DNA from: an uncultured Bacteroidales bacterium
Lineage (GTDB): Bacteria > Bacteroidota > Bacteroidia > Bacteroidales > Muribaculaceae
Length of the DNA stretch: 9,457 bases
NCBI GenBank assembly: GCA_900554345.1
Contig: USHH01000074.1
Location: 1-9,457, forward strand
Reading direction: 5' to 3'
Position numbers and translations under genes: made by a program. Within the stretch, counting starts at the first letter, position 1. Each line of letters opens with the position of its first letter. The notes below the pieces were generated by a model. The model had not been told where the DNA came from. It saw only the letters and a program-made list of their open reading frames with translations, and made no database searches. Shown one piece after another: positions 1 through 5,772 of this stretch.

Positions 1-1
1 G

Positions 2-637
2 GCGGCGGCCTTCGCCGTCGCCGGCTCATTGGGCGTCGACTGGCTCTCGCGCCGCCGCGTGCGCAAAGACTCCGCGATCGCCGTGATATGGGCCCTCGGC
101 ATGGCCCTCGGCATACTCTTCGTCTTCCTCACCGCCGGCTACGTGCCGGAGCTCAACTCCTTCCTCTTCGGCAACGTGCTCACCATCACCCACACCGACC
201 TCTGGCTCTTCGCCCTCTTCACCGCGCTGCTCGGCGCCTTCTACCTCCTCTTCTACCGCGTGATCGTGGCCGTGAGCTTCGACGAGGACTTCGCGCGCAC
301 GCTCCATCTGCCCGTGACGGCCGTCAATGTAATGATGACGGTCTTCGTCTCGCTGGCCATAGTGCTCACCATCCGCATGATAGGCATCATGCTGCTGATG
401 TCGCTCCTCTCGCTGCCGCAGATCACAGCCGAGCTCTTCACCCGCCGCTACGCCCCGATGATGTGGCTCTCCATGGCCCTATCCCTGGCCGGCGGCATCG
501 GCGGTCTCTTCATAGCCTATTTCATCTCCGTGCCCGCCTCGGCGGCCATAGTGCTGCTCCTCGTGGCCTTCTACGGCGCCGGAGCCGCCATCGCGGCATG
601 GCGCTCGCGCTGCCGCATCACCCCTGACAACGACTGA
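2..637 (+). CDS. Metal ABC transporter permease, ABC-3 (ZnuB-like) family, 5'-truncated
   Basis: This is the C-terminal part of an inner-membrane permease that would pass Zn2+, Mn2+ or a similar divalent metal into the cytoplasm, together with an ATPase and a periplasmic binding protein that must lie outside the window. The frame is open from base 2 and ends at TGA 635-637. The TTG at 29 lies inside the coding frame and is not a credible start. Visible are several long hydrophobic segments (around VIWALGMALGILFVFL, LWLFALFTALLGAFYLLFY and the final 100 residues). The segment DEDFARTLHLPV, followed by a membrane helix and RMIGIMLLMSLLSLPQITA, is the arrangement expected for ABC-3 permeases. 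The end, with SVPASAAIVLLLVAFYG, also fits that family. Metal specificity cannot be read from this fragment. The MFS gene starts five bases downstream, so the two are probably co-transcribed. GC content is very high, with mostly C- or G-ending codons. Confidence 0.85.
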   Translation, partial: AAAFAVAGSLGVDWLSRRRVRKDSAIAVIWALGMALGILFVFLTAGYVPELNSFLFGNVLTITHTDLWLFALFTALLGAFYLLFYRVIVAVSFDEDFARTLHLPVTAVNVMMTVFVSLAIVLTIRMIGIMLLMSLLSLPQITAELFTRRYAPMMWLSMALSLAGGIGGLFIAYFISVPASAAIVLLLVAFYGAGAAIAAWRSRCRITPDND

Positions 638-642
638 CTGAT

Positions 643-1794
643 ATGAAAAGAAGTCTTCTATCACTCGCCTTCGGCACATTCGCCTTAGGCGTGGCCGAAT
701 TCGGCATGATGGGTATCTTAGGCGACGTGGCGCGCGGCGTCGACGTCGACATAGTGAAGGCCGGCCACCTCATCTCGGCCTACTCCCTCGGCGTAGCCGT
801 GGGCGCCCCGATGCTCGTGCTGCTGCGGCGCATGCCACTCAAGCGCCTGATGCTCCTCTTAGCGGCCGTCATCGCCCTCGGCAACGCCTTCGCCGCCCTA
901 TCTCCGGGATACGCGGCGCTCCTCTGCGCCCGCTTCATCTCCGGGCTACCCCACGGCGCCTACTTCGGCGCCGGAGCCATCGTCTGCTCGCGCCTCGCCG
1001 ATCCCGGCAAAGGGGCTTCGGCCGTGGCCGTGATGGTGGGCGGCATGACGGTGGCCAACCTCATCGGCGTGCCCTTCGCCACCTGGATATGCGCCGCCAC
1101 GAGCTGGCGCGTGGCCTTCGCCGCCGTGAGCCTCATCGGGCTGCTGACCTTCGCCGGCGTATGGGGCTGGATGCCTAAGCTCGCGCCTCTCCCCGACACG
1201 GGGCTGCGAGGGCAGTTCCGCTTCCTGCGCCGCGGCGCCCCGTGGCTCATCTACGGCGGCGTCTTCTTCGGGCAGGCCTCCGTCTACTGCTGGCTCAGCT
1301 ACGTGGAGCCTACGATGACGCAGGTGGCCCGTTTCCCCTCGGCGGCCATGACGTGGATCATGATGCTCTGCGGCCTCGGCATGGTGGTGGGCAACATCGT
1401 GGCCGGACGGCTCGCCGACCGCCACCGCCCGTCGGCGGTGTGCTGCGGCATAGCGCTGACGCTCGCCGTCGTGATGACGGGGCTCTACTTCGCCGCGCCG
1501 TCGCGCTTCCTCTCGCTGCCGCTGGCCTTCGTGGCCTGCGCCGGGCTCTTCGGCCTCGGGGGCCCGCTGCAATACCTCATCGTGCGTTTCGCCAAAGGGG
1601 GTGAGATGCTGGGAGGCGCCGGCATCCAGATCTCGTTCAATGTCTCCAACGCCATGTCGGCAGCCGTAGGCGGCCTATGCATCAATGCAGGTCTGGGTCT
1701 TGCCTCCCCTGCCCTCGCCGGAGTGCCCTTCGCCCTCGTCGGCGCCCTATGCCTCTACCTACTCAACCGCCGCTACGCCTCCGAAGGCGCCTGA
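643..1794 (+). CDS. araJ: AraJ-like MFS efflux transporter (DHA1 family)
   Basis: This is a 383-residue major facilitator superfamily protein, normal length for the family, with about 12 predicted membrane segments. It would be a proton-coupled exporter of sugars or small drugs at the inner membrane. Segments that I recall as characteristic of E. coli AraJ are visible: a RFISGLPHGAYFGAGAIV-like helix at about residues 97-113, GGMTVANLIGVPF just after it, FRFLRRGAPWLIYGG at the start of the second half, and CAGLFGLGGPLQYLI near the end. A second-half loop motif G-R-L-A-D-R lies at residues 255-260. The first-half motif A loop is weak (LRRMPLKRLML). ATG 643 lies five bases after the permease stop, with no visible Shine-Dalgarno, as is usual in Bacteroidota. 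The true substrate is unknown; AraJ itself has no firmly settled physiological substrate. The family call is firm and the symbol is by resemblance only. Confidence 0.8.
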   Translation: MKRSLLSLAFGTFALGVAEFGMMGILGDVARGVDVDIVKAGHLISAYSLGVAVGAPMLVLLRRMPLKRLMLLLAAVIALGNAFAALSPGYAALLCARFISGLPHGAYFGAGAIVCSRLADPGKGASAVAVMVGGMTVANLIGVPFATWICAATSWRVAFAAVSLIGLLTFAGVWGWMPKLAPLPDTGLRGQFRFLRRGAPWLIYGGVFFGQASVYCWLSYVEPTMTQVARFPSAAMTWIMMLCGLGMVVGNIVAGRLADRHRPSAVCCGIALTLAVVMTGLYFAAPSRFLSLPLAFVACAGLFGLGGPLQYLIVRFAKGGEMLGGAGIQISFNVSNAMSAAVGGLCINAGLGLASPALAGVPFALVGALCLYLLNRRYASEGA

Positions 1795-1797
1795 CAT

Positions 1798-1829
1798 TTT
1801 GCAGCTTTGCGACGTAATTATTACCTTTG
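1798..1829 (+). promoter_or_regulatory. Bacteroidota-type promoter for the TPR/HTH regulator gene
   Basis: A -33-like TTTG at 1798-1801 and a perfect TAnnTTTG -7 element, TACCTTTG at 1822-1829, are separated by 20 bases. Transcription would start a few bases downstream, leaving a leader of roughly 20 bases before ATG 1855. The -33 element begins four bases after the stop codon of the MFS gene. No terminator is visible between them, so read-through from the transporter genes is possible. Confidence 0.7.
1814..1824. repeat. Small inverted repeat GTAAT-T-ATTAC overlapping the -7 element
   Basis: Five-base perfect arms (1814-1818 and 1820-1824) flank a single T. The right arm overlaps the first bases of the TACCTTTG element. 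The site is well placed for a repressor, but arms this short in AT-rich DNA can occur by chance. Confidence 0.3.
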
Positions 1830-1854
1830 CACCGAAAACCATAATGCGCCCGAG

Positions 1855-3543
1855 ATGCCTCACACAATAAGATTGGCCATAACATGTCTGCTGCTTATCC
1901 TCTCCTCCGCAGCGCACGCGAAGGAGAGACCGGTATGGGCCGACTCGCTGCTCAACAACACCTCCCAGCTAAATCCGGAAGAAGCAGCCCGGCTCGTGGT
2001 CTATCTGCAGCATCTCCGCGAGACAGAGCGCAACGCCGACATGCGCTGGTATTGCTCGGCCGCGCTGACCCAATGCGCATGGTATCTCATACAGAAGCGG
2101 GAATGGTATCTCGCCTCTCCCCTCATCGATATGGCCGGCAAATACTTTCAGGGCGGCGACAGTTCCATCTACTATACCCTGCAGTCGGCTAAGGTAGGCG
2201 TCCTTATCGAGACGGAGAATTACCCCAGGGCCGAGCGGCTGCTTCGCGGAGTGGAAACCTACTATCGGCAACAACGCGACACGCTGGAATGGCTGAAATC
2301 GTGCATGAACCTGTGCCGGGTGTATCTCGCCGCCGACCGCCGTAAGGAGGCCCAGACCTACTACAACAAGATAGTGAAGATGTCGGCCGACCCACGCTAT
2401 TCCGTTTATTTCGCTATCGCCGTGCCATACGCCGAACAACTCGAGAACGACTCCAGCCTACGCATCGACCTGATCAACGAGGCAATCAAGGTCTCGGCCG
2501 ACAACGGTTTCTACTATCTCTACAGCTCCCTCTTCACCTCTCTGGCCAACTACTACAAAAGAAGCGGCGAATATCAGTCGGCGCTCTCAAATGCACAGAA
2601 AGGGATAAGATATGCCCGAAAATACGAACAGGCAATCGACCTTGTGAGAGGGGAGCGCACCCTCGCTGCCATCTATGCCCTTCAGAAGGAATATGCACTG
2701 GCCTACACCGCCGCGTCGGCGGAAAACCAGACCCTTCTTGAAATCCAGACCAAGGGAGACAAGGCAATATACGATGACGTCAACACAGCGACATCCCTTA
2801 TGGGATGGTGTACGGACAACGTGCCACTCGATGACGACACGCCAGGGAGGGATACCGGGAGAGCATGGCCATGGGTGGCAGTCTCCATCGCGGCAATCGG
2901 CATCGCCGCCATTGTCGTTGTCCGGACACGGATGCGGAACAGAAGCCGGACCCCGGAAGAACCAATCGCACCGGCCAATTCCCGTCCGGATCCGGAAACC
3001 CGCGAGCCGGACCCTCGCCTCGCGGAGGAAAACAATCGGCTTAAGGAGGAACTGGAGCACGCAGCCGCCGAGCTGGGACGGCGGGAAAACGAACTTGCGC
3101 AATACCGCCTCAAAGCCGACGACACCATGCGCCAGCTCCTTGCACAGGATATCCTCCATCGCTCCGTAAACCCCATGCTCGACCGTCTGAAGCAGCGTCT
3201 GCGCGAGCTCTCCAAAAGCGGCAACACCGAGCATGACGCCGCCATCAGGCAGCTCCTCACCGGCCCGCTCCAAGACCGATGGGCCGACCGCGACAGCGAC
3301 GCGCTCGAACAGGCACGGCAGACCGCGGAAGCTTTCCGCGAGCGTCTTAAAGCCACCGGTGCCCAGCTCACTCCCGCCGATCTCCGCCTCGCCACATACC
3401 TTCGCGCCGGACTCACCATCCGCGAGATATGCATGGTCGACGGCGTGCAGCCGAAGTCGGTAAACCAGGCCCGCTACCGTCTGCGCAAGGCTCTCGGGCT
3501 GACGCAGGATGCAAGTCTGGAGGCTTATCTGGCGACAATTTAA
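1855..3543 (+). CDS. Membrane-spanning TPR regulator with C-terminal LuxR-like HTH
   Basis: This is a 562-residue protein, probably a one-component transmembrane regulator that senses in the periplasm and binds DNA in the cytoplasm. A signal sequence covers residues 1-22 (MPHTIRLAITCLLLILSSAAHA). A helical TPR-like region spans about 45-330, with repeat-like units near 150-177 and 225-256 (LANYYKRSGEYQSAL). One membrane helix lies at about 338-356, followed by basic residues. A charged coiled coil covers about 388-430, and a LuxR/GerE-like helix-turn-helix about 505-552 (LTPADLRLATYLRAGLTIRE, then KSVNQARYRLRKALGL). The same order of domains is common in Bacteroidota regulators. No kinase or receiver domain is present. 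ATG 1855 is chosen because it gives a clean signal peptide. The in-frame TTG at 1807 lies upstream of the -7 promoter element and so cannot be on that transcript. The ligand and the target genes are unknown; the downstream exported-protein operon is the obvious candidate target. Confidence 0.8.
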   Translation: MPHTIRLAITCLLLILSSAAHAKERPVWADSLLNNTSQLNPEEAARLVVYLQHLRETERNADMRWYCSAALTQCAWYLIQKREWYLASPLIDMAGKYFQGGDSSIYYTLQSAKVGVLIETENYPRAERLLRGVETYYRQQRDTLEWLKSCMNLCRVYLAADRRKEAQTYYNKIVKMSADPRYSVYFAIAVPYAEQLENDSSLRIDLINEAIKVSADNGFYYLYSSLFTSLANYYKRSGEYQSALSNAQKGIRYARKYEQAIDLVRGERTLAAIYALQKEYALAYTAASAENQTLLEIQTKGDKAIYDDVNTATSLMGWCTDNVPLDDDTPGRDTGRAWPWVAVSIAAIGIAAIVVVRTRMRNRSRTPEEPIAPANSRPDPETREPDPRLAEENNRLKEELEHAAAELGRRENELAQYRLKADDTMRQLLAQDILHRSVNPMLDRLKQRLRELSKSGNTEHDAAIRQLLTGPLQDRWADRDSDALEQARQTAEAFRERLKATGAQLTPADLRLATYLRAGLTIREICMVDGVQPKSVNQARYRLRKALGLTQDASLEAYLATI

Positions 3544-3598
3544 CACCCGGATGCCGCTTCCCGGCGCTATCTACATTGTAGTTTAATCCATACCTGAT

Positions 3599-3614
3599 AT
3601 TCAATCGATTGAAT
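3599..3614. promoter_or_regulatory. Perfect 16-bp palindrome, candidate operator
   Basis: ATTCAATCGATTGAAT is a perfect two-fold palindrome without a spacer. It lies 55 bases after the regulator's stop codon and about 65 bases upstream of the -33 element of the next promoter. Its form suits a dimeric DNA-binding protein. No protein can be assigned to it from sequence alone. An alternative is a small structural element in the 3' tail of the regulator transcript. Confidence 0.5.
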
Positions 3615-3620
3615 TGAAAC

Positions 3621-3638
3621 GATAGATAATAATCTATC
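3621..3638. repeat. AT-rich inverted repeat (7-bp arms, 4-base loop)
   Basis: GATAGAT (3621-3627) and ATCTATC (3632-3638) are perfect complements around AATA. The repeat sits six bases after the 16-bp palindrome. The stem is weak and no T-run follows, so it is a poor terminator. A protein-binding site is as likely. The rest of the 3544-3738 gap is AT-rich relative to its surroundings and holds no other gene that I can support. Confidence 0.4.
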
Positions 3639-3678
3639 TATTTCCATAGCTTGGTAGGTGTAAAAAGTGCCTGACATA

Positions 3679-3711
3679 TTTGCAGGCTACAAGCCCTTAC
3701 CTATAAATTTG
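3679..3711 (+). promoter_or_regulatory. Bacteroidota-type promoter for the exported-protein operon
   Basis: TTTG at 3679-3682 and the perfect -7 element TAAATTTG at 3704-3711 are 21 bases apart. Both elements sit in the same octamer ATTTGCAG (3678-3685 and 3707-3714). The transcript would start near 3718, with a leader of about 20 bases before ATG 3739. The bases around the -33 element, CTGACATATTTGCAG at 3671-3685, nearly repeat those at the regulator promoter. Confidence 0.7.
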
Positions 3712-3738
3712 CAGCAACAAACCAAACCTAATAAGATT

Positions 3739-5772
3739 ATGAAGAAAACGATTACCATTCTGAGTATGGCCATGATGGCCGGCATGCCGGCCATGGCAGC
3801 CCCGACATCAGCCGCCTCGCTGGCGCGGATGAATCCCGAACCCCTCACCGAACGCTACGCGGAGTCGCAGCTTCCCGCTCCCCTGCGTGCGTTCCTGAAG
3901 ACTCCGGAAGGGATGAAATACAGCGCCGCCGACATGATGCGGGCAATACGCCGTGGCATGGCTCCCGTGAGACTTCCAGAGGGAGTCACAACCGAGACAG
4001 TGCTTTCCGAGGATTTCTCACTCTGGACAGCAGGCGAGCTCGGCAAACCCGACCCTACGACTGTGGAAGACAATTCACTGATGCAGACACCCGGCGACTG
4101 GATGCTCTTCCTCACCCAGCAGGCAGGCGGCTGCGCCTATACGAGCTTCGACGAGGTAGGTGAGGACGGCCCCGGCTATATCAAGACATTCGGGGTAGAC
4201 GTCTCCGGAGGCGAGGGGATCTGGCGCGTGAGCTGCAAGGCCTACAACGCCAATCCCAACGCCCAGGACCAAGGGCTCCAGGGAATGTTTTTCGATGAGG
4301 CGGCCTCGATGATCCACAGCGCTTCAAGCGTGGCACTGACATATGGAGAATGGACCGACTGCGAATGGATCATCTCCGGTGGCGGCGAGTCAATGTCGGC
4401 CATGGTGTTGGGATGGCAGGGCAAGATATATATCGACGACCTCAAGATAGAACAGCTCTCATATCCCCTCCCCTCTCCCGGCAATGTATCGGTCACTCTC
4501 GCCGATGTCGACTGTCTCAACGTGACATGGGACAAGGTAGAGGGTGCGACAGGATATAGATTGGAGGCCACCGACTCATTCGGCTACGAGACCTACGGAA
4601 CAGAGGAAACAGGCGACACCGACAACTGCAGGCTCTATTTCACGCCCGGCATCGAGAGTGTGACGGTGACTGTGACCGCGCTCGCCGACGGCGCCTGCTC
4701 CTATCCCGGCACATGGCATGGCGACGTGATGCCCGAGTCAATCGGCGAATGCACTGCTCAGGAAGCTACTGACGTCAATGCTGACGGATTCACCGCCAAT
4801 TGGACCAAAGCCGTGAATGCAGCCACATATCTTGTAGGAACCACCAGAACATTCGAGGCTTCCGCCGACGGAGAGGAGCTCGTGATCCTCGATGAGGACT
4901 TCACGCAGATTCCTGGCTCTTACAACGACATGAAGCCGGCAACAATCTGTCCGATGCTCGGATATGACACTCTTGACCTCTTCCTCAGCCGCGCAGGCTG
5001 GAGCACCGATGTCTGCATGATGTTCTATCTGGCCGAGAACATGCCATGCATGGTGCTCACCAACATGTATGCCGCCTACGGTCTTCCCGGCACCCTGATG
5101 TCGCCCTACGCCGACTTCTCCGTAGCCGGAGGGAAGGTGACAGTATCCGGAATGGCGATGAGCGCAGCCGGCGAGATAGTGCTCCACATAGGATTCATGG
5201 ATGCCGACGGCAACATCAACAATCCTCAGGAGGTGACATTCTCCGAGGAGCCTTCCCAGTTTGAGGTCGAGGTCGAGGGTGGCACAGAGAATTCCTGCCT
5301 CGCCATCCGTTTCGCCGACGCGGAGGAAGACGAGACCATGCTCGCCGTATTCAGCCTCGGCGCAAGCATGCGCCTCAACGCCGGCGAAAAGATCACTCTT
5401 CCCTACCGCTCCGCATGGGTTGACTACAAGTCGACCTCCGCACGCTTCGACACTCCGGTCGACGACCACAACAGCTATACCTATAAGGTATTCCCCTATT
5501 TCAACGACCAGATCAAGGGCTCATGGACCGAGACCGTGAATGTCGTGAATCCCGATGGCGTGGCCGAGATCGCCAATGCCGGCTCCGTAAAGGCATACAT
5601 CGCCGGCGGCCAGCTTCATATCTCCAATCCGGAGGGCATTGCAGTGGAGATCTACTCCGCCGACGGCGCCCATATCGGCTCCACACGCTCGCAGGCGGCC
5701 GCCTTTGACGCGGACGGCAAGGTCTATATCGTAAGGGCCGGAGGAAAGGCAATCAAACTCATAGGGAAATGA
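3739..5772 (+). CDS. Exported multidomain protein: jelly-roll-like and Fn3 domains, type IX-like C-terminal tail
   Basis: This is a 677-residue protein, probably surface-exposed or secreted. Residues 1-20 form a signal peptide (MKKTITILSMAMMAGMPAMA). A first beta-rich domain at about 85-240 begins with VLSEDFSLW and ends with KIYIDDLKIEQL, a pattern seen in jelly-roll 'choice-of-anchor' domains of Bacteroidota. A fibronectin type III domain follows at about 245-330 (LNVTWDKVEGATGYRLEA). A second Fn3 seems to start at about 338 (GFTANWTKAVNAATYLVG). It is interrupted by a second EDF-type domain (VILDEDFTQIPGS, about 382-575) and resumes near 585-603 (SYTYKVFPYFNDQIKGSW). The tail, about 608-677, ends VYIVRAGGKAIKLIGK, like type A sorting domains of type IX secretion substrates. 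No catalytic motif is visible, so adhesion or glycan binding is a guess. The in-frame GTG at 3667 is rejected because it lies upstream of the promoter. The stop overlaps the next start. Confidence 0.75.
   Translation: MKKTITILSMAMMAGMPAMAAPTSAASLARMNPEPLTERYAESQLPAPLRAFLKTPEGMKYSAADMMRAIRRGMAPVRLPEGVTTETVLSEDFSLWTAGELGKPDPTTVEDNSLMQTPGDWMLFLTQQAGGCAYTSFDEVGEDGPGYIKTFGVDVSGGEGIWRVSCKAYNANPNAQDQGLQGMFFDEAASMIHSASSVALTYGEWTDCEWIISGGGESMSAMVLGWQGKIYIDDLKIEQLSYPLPSPGNVSVTLADVDCLNVTWDKVEGATGYRLEATDSFGYETYGTEETGDTDNCRLYFTPGIESVTVTVTALADGACSYPGTWHGDVMPESIGECTAQEATDVNADGFTANWTKAVNAATYLVGTTRTFEASADGEELVILDEDFTQIPGSYNDMKPATICPMLGYDTLDLFLSRAGWSTDVCMMFYLAENMPCMVLTNMYAAYGLPGTLMSPYADFSVAGGKVTVSGMAMSAAGEIVLHIGFMDADGNINNPQEVTFSEEPSQFEVEVEGGTENSCLAIRFADAEEDETMLAVFSLGASMRLNAGEKITLPYRSAWVDYKSTSARFDTPVDDHNSYTYKVFPYFNDQIKGSWTETVNVVNPDGVAEIANAGSVKAYIAGGQLHISNPEGIAVEIYSADGAHIGSTRSQAAAFDADGKVYIVRAGGKAIKLIGK

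Noticed and set aside
29..31. TTG as the start of the ABC permease
   Set aside because: The frame is open to the window edge and the remaining protein is too short for a full ABC-3 permease, so the gene is truncated by the window.
946..1572. Long minus-strand and other-frame open reading frames opposite the MFS gene (also opposite the regulator at 2587-3546 and the Fn3 gene at 4738-5469)
   Set aside because: Their translations are low-complexity, rich in Arg, His, Gly and Glu, and mirror the strong codon bias of the sense genes; they show no domain or signal peptide.
1807..1854. Upstream in-frame TTG start for the regulator
   Set aside because: It lies before the TACCTTTG promoter element, and translating it adds 16 residues ahead of a clean signal peptide that starts at ATG 1855.
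3544..3580. Terminator after the regulator gene (GCCG-CTTCC-CGGC)
   Set aside because: The stem is only four base pairs and no T-run follows.
3667..3738. Upstream in-frame GTG start for the Fn3 protein
   Set aside because: The segment spans the promoter elements, and ATG 3739 gives a standard MKKT signal peptide right after an A-rich start region.
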